From NCBI RefSeq assembly GCF_017829975.1, contig NZ_JAEEGA010000003.1, positions 248,001 through 312,000 on the forward strand: DNA of 64,000 bases. The letters run 5' to 3'. This stretch comes from Vagococcus allomyrinae. Lineage in GTDB: Bacteria > Bacillota > Bacilli > Lactobacillales > Vagococcaceae. How positions within the stretch are numbered: position 1 is the first letter of the stretch; each line of letters begins with the position of its first letter. Of this stretch, positions 1 through 9,193 are shown piece after piece. The notes under the pieces were generated by a model. The model ran no database searches. It worked only from the letters and a program-made list of their open reading frames with translations, and was not told where the DNA came from. Both the position numbers and the translations under genes were made by a program.

Positions 1-102
1 ATAAACTCTTTTTCCGAATGATACTCCGTGCTCACCAAGTGATAGGTTGCAAGAGGATAAACACCCCTGTCCCCAGCGTTTAACTCCTCATCGATCTCTG
101 CC
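1..102. other. Left edge, no gene supported
   Basis: These bases lie downstream of the minus-strand transporter pair. One minus-strand frame stays open to the window edge, but it has no ATG and no well-placed ribosome binding site, so I cannot call a gene. It may be the beginning of something that continues to the left. Confidence 0.3.
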
Positions 103-447
103 TTACTGACTTAGAACAAAAACACCGATAATAATTAGCATAATAGCGATGAGCTTGTTACGCGTTAAGTGTTCGCGAAAGACAAAAACCGAAATCATCG
201 CTGTCCAGACGTAAGACAGTGAGGTCATGGGGAAAACAACAGAGTATTCAAAAAAAGTTAATAACATAATATTCGTCACTGCACTTAACACATAGAAAAA
301 GAGGCCTAAATAAGCAGTGCCTGAACGCAAGACATTGGCGGCACTTAGATCGGTGATCTGATTCATCGCCTTCTTCAAATAAAGTGCGCCAACACTCCCC
401 GTTAAGGTAGTCATCAATAATAAGATAAAGCCAACAAACCAGTTCAT
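103..447 (-). CDS. Half-size DMT (EamA/SMR-like) transporter subunit B
   Basis: A 114-residue membrane protein with four predicted hydrophobic helices, the size of a small multidrug resistance or half-EamA protein. The last helix carries the typical IIIGVFVLSQ ending. Its ATG overlaps the stop of the upstream paralogue by four bases (ATGA), and AGAAAGGTGAGAGGG lies just before it, so the two are translationally coupled. Such pairs usually act as heterodimers (EbrAB or ArnEF style). The substrate cannot be read from the sequence. Confidence 0.75.
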   Translation of the reverse strand: MNWFVGFILLLMTTLTGSVGALYLKKAMNQITDLSAANVLRSGTAYLGLFFYVLSAVTNIMLLTFFEYSVVFPMTSLSYVWTAMISVFVFREHLTRNKLIAIMLIIIGVFVLSQ

Positions 448-809
448 TCCCTCTCACCTTTCTTTCCTTCCGTATTAAGCAAAGCGGCGCCAACGATAAT
501 CAATGCTGTGCCGATAAGTTTATTCAAGGTGATGGTTTCGGCAAAAAAAAGAGCGCCAAAAACCATGGACAAAGCAAACCCCACGCTCATCATTGGTTGC
601 AAAATCGAGACTTCACCAAAACGAAAGGAAAGCATCATAAAAACCATCCCTGCCCCTGAGATCAACAATCCTAACAATAAAATTAAGAAACCTTTGAGAC
701 TTTGCATATCCCCAATTTTCCACAACACCTGACTGAAACTGTTTAATACAGCAGCCAGACAAATTAGCAAGATGGCCCTTGTCCAATTTTTCTTTTTTGA
801 CTCTGCCAT
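444..809 (-). CDS. Half-size DMT (EamA/SMR-like) transporter subunit A
   Basis: A 121-residue four-helix membrane protein, first gene of a two-gene operon. It starts at an ATG behind AAAGGAGAG. Motifs such as VLWKIGD in helix 1 and LNKLIGTALIIVGAALLN in helix 4 are typical of single-repeat EamA/DMT proteins. The C-terminal half resembles its partner (LNKLIG versus RNKLIA), so the pair probably arose by duplication. Likely an inner-membrane drug/metabolite exporter acting as a heterodimer; substrate unknown. Confidence 0.75.
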   Translation of the reverse strand: MAESKKKNWTRAILLICLAAVLNSFSQVLWKIGDMQSLKGFLILLLGLLISGAGMVFMMLSFRFGEVSILQPMMSVGFALSMVFGALFFAETITLNKLIGTALIIVGAALLNTEGKKGERE

Positions 810-898
810 GTCAACTCTCCTTTCTCTGATTCCTTCTATATTAATAGTAACACAAGACTTGTTTATCTGTATAGAAAGCCACCGAAAATATTGAGATA

Positions 899-907
899 TG
901 TTATAAT
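899..907 (+). promoter_or_regulatory. Extended -10 promoter for the hydrolase gene
   Basis: TGTTATAAT is an extended -10 (TG-N-TATAAT) about 37 bases before the hydrolase ATG. No strong -35 is visible, as expected for this promoter class. Confidence 0.55.
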
Positions 908-943
908 AAAAGCAAACATTTATATCACGATTGGAGGTCTTAG

Positions 944-1915
944 ATGAAATTAATCCTTGTTATTTTAGTGCTAGTTGCCTTCATTATTAGTGGAATCCTA
1001 TTCTTTATTGCCAACTTCTTATTTAAGGGTGTCTTAGACCGAGAAAACAACTGGTTTAAGGATGTCGCTCACGGCCAAGTTAACAGCGATCTTGATGCTG
1101 ATCACGGAACTGAACTACAAGAGCGTGAAGCAACTCTATTAGCGATTGGCGAAAGTTACTGGCATCAAGGAGAAAAAGTTCACATCACTTCCTTTGATGG
1201 ATTAAAACTTGAGGGGCGACTGATTAAAGCTCAAAAACCAACTGATAAATGGGTAATCTGCTTTCATGGTTACCGGACAAATGGCAAAACTGATAATGGT
1301 TATATTGCTAGTCACCTAACAACTCAAGGCTATCATTGCCTAATTGTCGACCAACGTGCTCATGGTAATAGTCAAGGTCGTTATTTGACGATGGGTTGGT
1401 TGGAACGACATGATGTCTTGAGCTGGACTGACTTCTTAGTCACTCAAAAAGCTCCGGAAGACATCATTTGGTTTGGCGACTCAATGGGTGCCGCCACTGT
1501 GTTGATGGCCAGCGGTGAATCAGTTCCCGACGTCGTTCACGGTATTATCGCCGATTGTGGGTATAGCTCACTTCCCGATCTTTTTCACTATTTGTTAACC
1601 TCTGCCTTTAAGGTACCATCATGGATACCGATTTTGCCTTTTTTTAATGTCATTGTCAAAAGAAAATTAGGATTCAGCATTTACGAGGCGTCAGCTTATG
1701 AACAATTAAAACACAATTTCTTACCGATTTTATTTATTCACGGTGAAGCTGATACCTTCGTGCCCCTCTCCATGTCTCAGAAAAATATGAGTGCCACTCA
1801 AGGTGAGAAAGAGCTCCTCATCGTAAAGGATGCGCCTCATTTTTCCGCTGTTCTGTTCGATCCTGCTGTCTATTTTCAAACAATCGATCACTTTTTACAC
1901 AAAATAACCAATTAG
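944..1915 (+). CDS. Membrane-anchored alpha/beta hydrolase
   Basis: A 323-residue protein with one N-terminal membrane helix (about residues 2-27), so the hydrolase domain probably faces outward. The fold is clear: an oxyanion-loop CFHGYRTNG (about 107-115), the nucleophile elbow GDSMG with Ser180, an acid in HGEADTFVP and the histidine in APHFSA near the end. This is the family of Bacillus YqkD-like hydrolases and peptidase S9-like esterases. Start is the ATG behind TTGGAGG. It is a single-gene unit ending at a strong hairpin. The natural substrate is unknown. Confidence 0.8.
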   Translation: MKLILVILVLVAFIISGILFFIANFLFKGVLDRENNWFKDVAHGQVNSDLDADHGTELQEREATLLAIGESYWHQGEKVHITSFDGLKLEGRLIKAQKPTDKWVICFHGYRTNGKTDNGYIASHLTTQGYHCLIVDQRAHGNSQGRYLTMGWLERHDVLSWTDFLVTQKAPEDIIWFGDSMGAATVLMASGESVPDVVHGIIADCGYSSLPDLFHYLLTSAFKVPSWIPILPFFNVIVKRKLGFSIYEASAYEQLKHNFLPILFIHGEADTFVPLSMSQKNMSATQGEKELLIVKDAPHFSAVLFDPAVYFQTIDHFLHKITN

Positions 1916-1942
1916 GCTCAATTTTACTAGCCATTAACAACA

Positions 1943-1980
1943 TAAAAAGGCTCTGGAATAACATTCCAGAGCCACTTTTT
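1943..1980. terminator. Bidirectional terminator
   Basis: A 10-bp stem, GGCTCTGGAA/TTCCAGAGCC, flanked by an A-run on the left and a T-run on the right. It lies between two convergent genes and can serve both strands. Confidence 0.8.
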
Positions 1981-2398
1981 ATGTTTTCTTCTCAAATTTA
2001 CTGTGACAACTTGGGCAAGTTATCATAATTTTACCTCGATTGCGTGGAACTCTGATGTGTTGCTTACAATTGGTACAACTGAAATAACGATACTCTTTGC
2101 GATGCTTAAACTGGTTGAGACGAAGCGTCAATGGTTTTTTAGTTTTCGTCCACCAAGCCACATATTTTTGGTTTTCGTTACTCCGAACATAGATTTTTTT
2201 GGATAATAAGCGGTAATAAGCAATGACCATACCGATCAAAACCACGGTGCTAATAATGGTACTTCTAAAAAAGAGATTGACCACCATTAAAGCAAAGGCG
2301 ACATATAACAAGTGCTTGCTTAAGGTATCAAATCGACCATAACGCCCGCGCATAAATTGCATTAATTTCAATTGCCATTTTTGTTGACTGTTTCCCAT
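1979..2398 (-). CDS. Membrane protein with C-terminal zinc ribbon
   Basis: A 139-residue protein with two predicted membrane helices (about residues 28-64), a basic linker, and a C-terminal zinc ribbon with two CxxC pairs (CTNCKQ and CPSCHS). This architecture is common among uncharacterised Lactobacillales membrane proteins. The ribbon may bind a protein or nucleic acid at the cytoplasmic face. It begins at an ATG behind GTAGGGGAT and is a single gene. I do not recognise a specific function. Confidence 0.65.
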   Translation of the reverse strand: MGNSQQKWQLKLMQFMRGRYGRFDTLSKHLLYVAFALMVVNLFFRSTIISTVVLIGMVIAYYRLLSKKIYVRSNENQKYVAWWTKTKKPLTLRLNQFKHRKEYRYFSCTNCKQHIRVPRNRGKIMITCPSCHSKFEKKT

Positions 2399-2719
2399 AC
2401 GATCCCCTACTTTACATTCAGTACTTTAATTGTAACGGTCTTTCCCCTAAGAATCAAACAACAAAAGGCGAATAAAGTATGACTTTTTTATGGCTTACTC
2501 TTCCAACTTAATATTATTGCCTTTAGATCAAACACCCTCTCAAAATTCATTCTTCAATTTAACTCCCTTGACTAGCAAACTATTGCGCCGAATGACTGAA
2601 CTTTTTGCTATACTGATAGTAAGGCCAGCCCCTTAGGTCAACTGTCAATATTTTACAATTAATCCATTCGTTTTTATGATATCCTATCACAATCACGGTG
2701 TATTTCTAGGAGGAGATTT
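2399..2719. other. Intergenic region with probable divergent promoters
   Basis: Between the zinc-ribbon gene and the AraC gene. TTTTTGCTATACT near 2605-2620 has the shape of an extended -10 reading rightward, leaving an untranslated leader of about 100 bases before the AraC gene. No ORF or repeat is evident. Confidence 0.4.
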
Positions 2720-3517
2720 ATGTTAGTAGAACGTCATTTATACGTAGATAATGAATTAGAAATAGAGCATTGCAAGTTTATCAATCTCCCACAATCATTT
2801 CCCAGTCATTGTCATGATTATTATGTCCTAGGGATGATTATTAAGGGAAAACGCCAACTGACTTGCCACCAACAGGTATCCGAGTTGGTGCCAGGTGATT
2901 TGTTTGTCTTAAACCCTTACGATCCACATGCCTGCGCTCAGATTGGCCCGATCCCATTAGATTATCAGTGCCTCCATATTTCTAAAGAACGCATGAAAGC
3001 ACTAACTGGAACTGACATCATCTTCACTGAGAATGTGGTTCAATCCCTAGAGGCTAAAAAGTATTTAACTTTATTGTGTGACGCTATTTTAAATCAAGAA
3101 AACAAATCAATCAAAGAAGAATTAGTCTATTTACTTCTCAATGAACTCCCGACAATGGCTCTTCGAGAAACATTGCCTTTGTCCCATGCCCAAAAAAAGA
3201 CGGTCCAAAGGGCTTCCAGTTATATCAACAGCCATTACCAGAACAAGATAACGCTTGACGATTTAGCCAAAGAAACAACTCAAAACAAATTCACACTTAT
3301 TCGCCACTTTCTTAAAGCAACTGGCTTAACTCCTTATCAATACCTTGAGACCATTCGAGTCACAAAAGCCAAAGAACTACTAAAAAAACAAAACAATCTC
3401 TTAGATATCAGCTTTCATTTAGGTTATGTTGACCAAAGTCACTTTACCAATTCCTTTAAAAAGATTACTGGCTTGACACCTAAAACCTATCAAAAAACCC
3501 ATGATTATCACACTTAA
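2720..3517 (+). CDS. AraC family regulator with cupin domain
   Basis: 265 residues. The N-terminal half is a cupin-like sensor domain (SHCHDYYVLGMIIKG at about 29-43, then a GDLFVLNPYDPHAC strand), and the C-terminal 100 residues are a double HTH of the AraC type ending in the ITGLTPKTYQ signature. It starts behind AGGAGGAG. It lies 21 bases upstream of an EamA permease in the same orientation, so it most likely controls that exporter in response to a small molecule. The ligand is not identifiable. Confidence 0.85.
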   Translation: MLVERHLYVDNELEIEHCKFINLPQSFPSHCHDYYVLGMIIKGKRQLTCHQQVSELVPGDLFVLNPYDPHACAQIGPIPLDYQCLHISKERMKALTGTDIIFTENVVQSLEAKKYLTLLCDAILNQENKSIKEELVYLLLNELPTMALRETLPLSHAQKKTVQRASSYINSHYQNKITLDDLAKETTQNKFTLIRHFLKATGLTPYQYLETIRVTKAKELLKKQNNLLDISFHLGYVDQSHFTNSFKKITGLTPKTYQKTHDYHT

Positions 3518-3538
3518 CGTTGAAAGGAGTAGTATTCT

Positions 3539-4423
3539 ATGAAAGAATCGACTAAAAACAACACCACACTGGGCCATGTTGCTGCCCTTATCACCATATT
3601 TCTCTGGGGGACTACCTTTATCTCTACCAAATTTTTACTTGAATACATCAGTCCCTTGGAAATTTTAGTTTTTCGTTTTATCCTCGGCTGGTTAGTCCTA
3701 CTGATTATGGCACCAAAACTTCTTAAAACGGCCAACTGGAAAGAAGAACTCCTCTTTGTTGGGGCTGGTCTATCTGGGGTAACCTTATACTTCCTATTGG
3801 AAAATATTGCCTTAACCTATACCTTGGCCTCAAATGTTGGGGTAATTGTAGCAATATCCCCTTTCTTTACCGCCTTACTGGCTTCCATATTCTTAAAGGA
3901 AGAAACCTTACGTTTAAGTTATTTTATCGGTTTCCTGATCTCTTTAGTTGGCATTTGCATCCTGAGTTTTGGCAGTGGAGATATCAGCTTTAGTTCATTG
4001 GGAGATATTTTGGCCATTTTGGCTTCTGTTTGCTGGGGCTTTTATTCTATTCTAACAAAAAAAATCAGTAACTTAGGTTACGCCAATATCTTAACAACTC
4101 GACGAATTTTTACCTATGGCATTCTCTTTATGGTAGTTGCAATGCCTTTCTTAGGCTTCAATCCGGTATTGACCCAATATGCTCACCCTGTCGTCTGGTC
4201 TAACTTGCTCTTTCTAGGCATCGGAGCTTCCGCTTTTTGTTTTGTTTCTTGGAATTATGCTGTTAAAGTTGTTGGAGCCGTTAAAACCAGCGTCTATATT
4301 TACTTGGTACCAGTGGTAACCGTGACGTTTTCCGTTTTAATCTTACATGAACCTTTAACTTGGCAAATGGTAATTGGGATCATCCTGGCGATTATTGGCT
4401 TGCTTATATCTGAACGAAAATAA
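3539..4423 (+). CDS. EamA/DMT family transporter (RhaT-like, 10 TM)
   Basis: 294 residues with ten hydrophobic helices in two EamA repeats, the second beginning near ILAILASVCWGFYSILTKK. Family members export amino acids or other metabolites. The ATG sits 8 bases after GAAAGGAGT. It forms a two-gene unit with the AraC regulator and ends at a strong bidirectional terminator. Substrate unknown. Confidence 0.85.
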   Translation: MKESTKNNTTLGHVAALITIFLWGTTFISTKFLLEYISPLEILVFRFILGWLVLLIMAPKLLKTANWKEELLFVGAGLSGVTLYFLLENIALTYTLASNVGVIVAISPFFTALLASIFLKEETLRLSYFIGFLISLVGICILSFGSGDISFSSLGDILAILASVCWGFYSILTKKISNLGYANILTTRRIFTYGILFMVVAMPFLGFNPVLTQYAHPVVWSNLLFLGIGASAFCFVSWNYAVKVVGAVKTSVYIYLVPVVTVTFSVLILHEPLTWQMVIGIILAIIGLLISERK

Positions 4424-4458
4424 ACAGCCGTGAGAAAAAATCTCATGGCTGTTTTTTT
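4421..4458. terminator. Bidirectional terminator
   Basis: AACAGCCGTGAGA pairs with TCTCATGGCTGTT around a 5-base loop, followed by eight Ts. It separates the EamA gene from the convergent sorbose operon. Confidence 0.85.
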
Positions 4459-5684
4459 TAGATCTCAGGCATCGTCGCTAGTAGATACACTTCGGCTTCT
4501 TTGCTCCAAATCCCATCCGTCTTCTCCAAAATCACGCCTAACTCATTCGAAAGCAAACTGGCTGACGCCAGCTGAGTCAATGGAAATGACTTATGAGTGT
4601 AAACCAACTTTTTCCCGCCGCCGATTTCTGGCTGGTGTAAGGTTGTATCAGCCACATCGTTCAACCCTAAAATATGCGTCACAACGTTTGCTACGCTGAC
4701 TTTACCAGATTCGATCAATTCAACCGCTTTCCGCATATCAGCTGTATTGCCACCAGATGTGCCAACATAGTGGGTAAAAGCATAGTGAATATCATAAAAA
4801 TTGACTTCCGCTGAAAACTGTTTATCTTGAGGTCCAGCAAAAAAGTTTAAGCAACCGTCCGCATTAAGTAACTTGGAGGCATCTGACACGACCTCGGCTA
4901 CTGGCACAAAAACAAAGATATCATCAAATCCTGGGACGATTTCTTTTAAAGCGGCTACTTGGTCCTTCGTATCGTCAACATTTACATAAATGACTTCAAT
5001 TCCATTTTTACTGCTATATAAAGCTGCTGCTCGAGCAATTTTTTCCTCATTACGATCTGTCACCACAATCCGTTTCGGCGTGATTGGACCATTTAGGGCG
5101 TAGTCGATTGCCAGTAACCCCATGGGACCCGTTCCTCCCATAATCAACAAATCCCCACCTGACTTAATTCCCATCTGATGATCGTAAGATCCTTCTATCA
5201 GATGGTAATTTGCCTCAAAGGCACCAATGACGCAGGAAAGTGGTTCGATTAGCGACCCTTCAAAATAAGTGTCGCCATTATAAGCTAAGAGACAATCCTG
5301 ATTCATGACATCTTCTGACAAAATGATGTAAGTAGCATCTCCTCCTGTATAAGGGTAGGAGTACCCTGGACAATCAGGTCGATCAGCTAATTGTAAGTTC
5401 GCTTGTACGACATACTTCTGTCCCTTTTGATACTTACCTTGCCACTGACTGCCAACTTCAAGTAGTTCACCACAAAATTCATGACCAACTATAACAGGAT
5501 TCTCGGCTAAGTCTGCTGGTGCTTTTTTATGGTTTGCCCCTTGATTCGCTAGTTTCCAGGTAGACATGCACAGACTATCTGTGACTACTGATGCTAAGAT
5601 CTCATTTTCTTTAATTGGCGGCAATTCAAACTCTTCTAAGCGTAAATCCTTTTCACCATATAATCGTACCGCTTTTGTTAACAT
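4458..5684 (-). CDS. sorE: L-sorbose-1-phosphate reductase, zinc-dependent MDR family
   Basis: 408 residues. It has the medium-chain dehydrogenase layout: a GroES-like catalytic domain with GHEFCGELLEVG (about 67-78) and a Rossmann domain with GGTGPMGLLA near 183. SorE reduces L-sorbose 1-phosphate to D-glucitol 6-phosphate. It is the last gene of a run in the same order as Klebsiella sorCDFBAME, which makes the assignment stronger than the domain alone would allow. The gene ends in the terminator shared with the EamA gene. Confidence 0.85.
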   Translation of the reverse strand: MLTKAVRLYGEKDLRLEEFELPPIKENEILASVVTDSLCMSTWKLANQGANHKKAPADLAENPVIVGHEFCGELLEVGSQWQGKYQKGQKYVVQANLQLADRPDCPGYSYPYTGGDATYIILSEDVMNQDCLLAYNGDTYFEGSLIEPLSCVIGAFEANYHLIEGSYDHQMGIKSGGDLLIMGGTGPMGLLAIDYALNGPITPKRIVVTDRNEEKIARAAALYSSKNGIEVIYVNVDDTKDQVAALKEIVPGFDDIFVFVPVAEVVSDASKLLNADGCLNFFAGPQDKQFSAEVNFYDIHYAFTHYVGTSGGNTADMRKAVELIESGKVSVANVVTHILGLNDVADTTLHQPEIGGGKKLVYTHKSFPLTQLASASLLSNELGVILEKTDGIWSKEAEVYLLATMPEI

Positions 5685-5711
5685 ACCATCGTCTCCCTCA
5701 ATCTCTATTTT

Positions 5712-6560
5712 CTATATCAGAATTCCCAAACCATATCCGATAATTCCCACTGCAAACAAGATAAATATTAGAACAATCGGACTGACCTTCTTTTTAAGCA
5801 AACGCATCATTAACAGGGTTAAACCCAATGCTAACAAGCCTGGAACTAAATCATCCAATATATTTTGCACAGTCGTCACAACTGTTTGACCATCAGCCCC
5901 TGGTGTTTCCGACACCACAATTGGAACCGTAATGGTGGTCCACTTTGTCACTAAGACACCCATAATAAATAAACCTAGAATACTTGCTCCTTCTGTTAAT
6001 TTTTGTAGCAAATTTCCAGAGAGATCTTTGACAATGTCCAGCCCTTTTTTCAACCCATAGGTCAAGCCAAACCATTTCATCGCCAGACGCGCTGCATTAA
6101 AAACAAAGAAAAACACAAGTGGTCCCAACACACTTCCATTTAAGGCCAGAGAGGCACCAATAGCAGCGGCAATCGGTCTCAAAGTCCCCCAGACTAACGG
6201 ATCACCAACACCAGCCAGCGGTCCCATCAAACCAACTTTTAAACTATTGATCGTCCCGTCATCAATATCAGCTCCATTGGCTTTGGCTTCTTCCATGGCA
6301 ATCGTCACCCCAATTACTGGCCCAACAACGGCCGGTGTAGTATTAAAAAAAGTTAGGTGACGCTTTAGGGCCTCTGCTTGTTCTTCTTTGGTGTGATACA
6401 CTCGTTTAATCGTTGGAATCATGTCCACACAAAAGGCCAAGGCATGGATCCGTTCATAATTAAAGGAAGCTTGTTGAAAATTGGAAAATAGAAAGGTTGT
6501 CACTAAGTCTTTACGAGTCAAGCTTGTCACTCTTTGTTCATTTATAACCTGTTCACTCAT
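5712..6560 (-). CDS. sorM: Sorbose PTS permease component IID
   Basis: 282 residues, EIID of the mannose/fructose/sorbose PTS family. The amino end SLTRKDLVTTFLFSNFQQ and the GPLAGVGDPLVWGTLRP motif (near 110) are characteristic. Together with IIC it forms the membrane channel that transports and phosphorylates L-sorbose. It lies 11 bases downstream of IIC in the same operon. Confidence 0.9.
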   Translation of the reverse strand: MSEQVINEQRVTSLTRKDLVTTFLFSNFQQASFNYERIHALAFCVDMIPTIKRVYHTKEEQAEALKRHLTFFNTTPAVVGPVIGVTIAMEEAKANGADIDDGTINSLKVGLMGPLAGVGDPLVWGTLRPIAAAIGASLALNGSVLGPLVFFFVFNAARLAMKWFGLTYGLKKGLDIVKDLSGNLLQKLTEGASILGLFIMGVLVTKWTTITVPIVVSETPGADGQTVVTTVQNILDDLVPGLLALGLTLLMMRLLKKKVSPIVLIFILFAVGIIGYGLGILI

Positions 6561-6571
6561 CGTATTTCCTC

Positions 6572-7387
6572 CTAGTCTTCTAACTCGTCATCTGCCACAG
6601 CAACGATTGCACCGGATGAACTTTGTGTTCGTTGATTCGCTTCCTTGTGGTTAAAATTGGGATTTAATTGTACGTAAATCAAGGCAATAATTAACCCCAC
6701 AACACCAAAGGACAATAAACTGAAATCTAAATAGCCACCAAGAATAAAACCTAGGAAGAAAAATGGCATTAAGTATTTAACACTCATCATGTTCAAGACC
6801 ATGGCATAACCGACAACGACAATAAATCCGCCTGCGACAGCTAACCCGCCAGTTACCACATCTGGAATCATATCCAACATTTTATTAACCATTTCTGCAT
6901 TGACAAACATGGCAACAACCGTTGATGGAATGGCCACTCTCATGGCTTGAACAAGCAGAGCACTAAAGTGCAGCGCAATGATTTTATTAAAATTTGCTTG
7001 TTCTGCTTCTTTATCTGCCGCATGTTGAAATGCAACTGTGATTGTTCGAGCAATCACAGTTAGCACTTGCCCAGCTGCCGCGACAGGTAAGGCAATTGCA
7101 ATCCCCGCTTGAATATCCTGCTTGCCTACTACGACTAAAATTGTGGCAATAATACTGGCTAAAGCCGAATCAGGTGATTGGGCCGCCCCAATGTTCATCC
7201 AACCTAAGGCAATTAATTCCAGTGTTCCACCTAAAATAATCCCCGTCGTGATGTCTCCCAATATCAAGCCAACAACTGTACAGGCGATCAGTGGACGATG
7301 GGTTTGAAACTCATCCAAAACACTGCCCATCCCAGCAATACATGAAAACAGAAAAATGAGTACTATTTGAACCGTTGATACATCCAT
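6572..7387 (-). CDS. sorA: Sorbose PTS permease component IIC
   Basis: 271 residues, EIIC of the mannose/fructose/sorbose PTS family. The N-terminal half contains the conserved GLILGDITTGIILGGTLELI segment (about 41-60), followed by the LGWMNIGAAQSPD motif. It forms the membrane translocator with IID. The last ~25 residues form a hydrophilic tail. The gene follows IIB by about 20 bases. Confidence 0.9.
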   Translation of the reverse strand: MDVSTVQIVLIFLFSCIAGMGSVLDEFQTHRPLIACTVVGLILGDITTGIILGGTLELIALGWMNIGAAQSPDSALASIIATILVVVGKQDIQAGIAIALPVAAAGQVLTVIARTITVAFQHAADKEAEQANFNKIIALHFSALLVQAMRVAIPSTVVAMFVNAEMVNKMLDMIPDVVTGGLAVAGGFIVVVGYAMVLNMMSVKYLMPFFFLGFILGGYLDFSLLSFGVVGLIIALIYVQLNPNFNHKEANQRTQSSSGAIVAVADDELED

Positions 7388-7406
7388 GATAATCCCTCCT
7401 CTTTAA

Positions 7407-7898
7407 TTACGATGACTGCGCTTCTTTTAGCTTCGCTTCAAAATCCACTTTTGGATCACTGGCAACCACTCGGTAATCTAATTCAACTTTCAGCGCTTTC
7501 AATTCTCTGAAGGCCGCTATGTCAACTTGACTGACCGAAACTGCCTTGGTGATTTGCGTCCTACCAGTCTTAAACTGCATCCCCCCGATGTTAATCGTAG
7601 TTAGCGGAACGCCTCCTTTGACCAATGCCAACACTTCTGAAGGATTGGTAAACAAATAAAAGACGGTTTCAGCTTGATACTTAGGGTTATGAAATACTTT
7701 GATCGCCTTTTCGACATTAACAACATTGACTTTAATCCCCGGGGGCGCTGCCTGTTTGACTAATGTTTTTCGGATATCATCTTGGCAGACTTCCTCGCTC
7801 ACCACGATGATCCGTTCTGCTCCCGCTTCTTTCGCCCAAACGGTTGACACTTGTCCGTGAATCAACCGGTCGTCGATTCTAGCTAACTTAATTTTCAT
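7407..7898 (-). CDS. sorB: Sorbose PTS component IIB
   Basis: 163 residues from the preferred ATG at 7898, which sits behind TTGAGGAGGAG. A longer reading frame to 7955 would extend back into the IIA gene and lacks a good site. The phosphorylation site is the His in DDRLIHGQV (about residue 14), standard for EIIB of the mannose/sorbose family. It passes phosphate from IIA to incoming L-sorbose. Start and the IIA stop are almost contiguous, indicating coupling. Confidence 0.9.
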   Translation of the reverse strand: MKIKLARIDDRLIHGQVSTVWAKEAGAERIIVVSEEVCQDDIRKTLVKQAAPPGIKVNVVNVEKAIKVFHNPKYQAETVFYLFTNPSEVLALVKGGVPLTTINIGGMQFKTGRTQITKAVSVSQVDIAAFRELKALKVELDYRVVASDPKVDFEAKLKEAQSS

Positions 7899-7899
7899 C

Positions 7900-8313
7900 T
7901 TAAAACTCCTCCTCAAGCTCAATTTGTTGTTCTCTAAATGACCGACAAGCCTCACTGGACGCCAGCTTCATAATGGAAGCCAAGTCAGCAGCTGTCGTAG
8001 CATTACGGCTGACGCCTTCTAACAGCATCGGCAAAGACATCCCAGATAAGACTTCGATCTGTCGCTCAGGTTCTTCCATGGCCACTTTACAGCCAGCATT
8101 ATATGGCGTTCCACAAAATAAATCTGTTAAGATCAACAACTGACCTTCTTGCTGATCGCATATCTCCTTTATTTTAAGTGATAAACTATCCAGTCCGTCT
8201 TCTTTAGAAAACGCAACAGCTGATACCATTGGCAGTTGACCATAGATCATTTCACCAGAGGCTTTTGTTTCAATGGCTAATTTTCCGTGAGCAACTAAAA
8301 TCATATGAGTCAT
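7900..8313 (-). CDS. sorF: Sorbose PTS component IIA
   Basis: 137 residues, EIIA of the mannose family. The active histidine is His9 in LVAHGKLA, and LLILTDLFCGTPYN follows near residue 60. It takes phosphate from HPr. The ATG lies behind AAAGGAGGAAAAGAG. Second metabolic gene of the operon after the dehydrogenase. Confidence 0.9.
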   Translation of the reverse strand: MTHMILVAHGKLAIETKASGEMIYGQLPMVSAVAFSKEDGLDSLSLKIKEICDQQEGQLLILTDLFCGTPYNAGCKVAMEEPERQIEVLSGMSLPMLLEGVSRNATTAADLASIMKLASSEACRSFREQQIELEEEF

Positions 8314-8387
8314 CTCTTTTCCTCCTTTCTCAATAAATCTTTAGATCAGCCCATTCAATTGTGACCCTGATAGGCAACGTGACTTGC

Positions 8388-9182
8388 CTACCCTCTTGTC
8401 TTACCGCCTGCCACATTTAAAGTGACGCCGCTTACATAACTAGCTCGATCAGACATAAAATAGGCCACCACATCTGCGACTTCTACTAACTTGCCACTTC
8501 TTCCCAAAGGAATTGTCCCTGTCTGGCTGTAACCTTGGCGTAATTCCTCTACTGTTTTATCGCGGGTATAGGCTAAAGCCGTTTCATACTCGATCGTTCT
8601 TAACCCTGTTTCTTCCATAATTCCTGGTGCGATTCCGACCACTCTAACCCCTTGTTTGCCTAGCTCTTTTGACCAAGATCGAGTGAAGCTATTGACAGCG
8701 GCTTTAGTTGCCGCATAACAACTTTGACCCTCAGATCCCTCCAAGCCACTTTCAGATGACATATTGATGATCACACCTGTTCCTTGCGACACCATGACCC
8801 GTCCACATAATTGGCTCATCAGGAAAACCCCTTTTTGATTCACATCGATCATTTTGTCAAAAATTCGATCATTCAATTCGTAATCACTATTGCCTTGCTT
8901 GTCCGTTAAAAGTGCTGGAATATTAATGCCTGCGTTATTAACCAAACAATCCAATTTACCGTATCGTTTAATGACCTCATTGACCGTCTGCTCAACAGAT
9001 TGACGATCTGCTACATTAGTTTCTAAGAAAATAAGATTCTCATCGATAAAACTCCCTTCACTTAAGTCTGCATTCACCACTTTCACACCCAATTGACACA
9101 ATTCCTTGACAACCGCTTGACCGATTCCTGATGACCCACCTGTGACAATTGCGATTTTACCTTTTAAATTTAACCATTCCAT
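8388..9182 (-). CDS. sorD: Sorbitol-6-phosphate 2-dehydrogenase, SDR family
   Basis: 264 residues from the ATG at 9182 (AAGGAG eight bases before it; a GTG three codons upstream is less well placed). It has the SDR signatures TGGSSGIG (NAD(P) binding), NNAG, Ser in MSSES and YAATK (catalytic Tyr/Lys). SorD oxidises D-glucitol 6-phosphate to fructose 6-phosphate, the last step of L-sorbose catabolism. First gene behind the main sor promoter. Confidence 0.85.
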   Translation of the reverse strand: MEWLNLKGKIAIVTGGSSGIGQAVVKELCQLGVKVVNADLSEGSFIDENLIFLETNVADRQSVEQTVNEVIKRYGKLDCLVNNAGINIPALLTDKQGNSDYELNDRIFDKMIDVNQKGVFLMSQLCGRVMVSQGTGVIINMSSESGLEGSEGQSCYAATKAAVNSFTRSWSKELGKQGVRVVGIAPGIMEETGLRTIEYETALAYTRDKTVEELRQGYSQTGTIPLGRSGKLVEVADVVAYFMSDRASYVSGVTLNVAGGKTRG

Positions 9183-9193
9183 CTTGACCACTC

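Noticed and set aside
1-102. Open minus-strand frame at the left edge
   Set aside because: No ATG and no ribosome site inside the window, so a gene cannot be supported.
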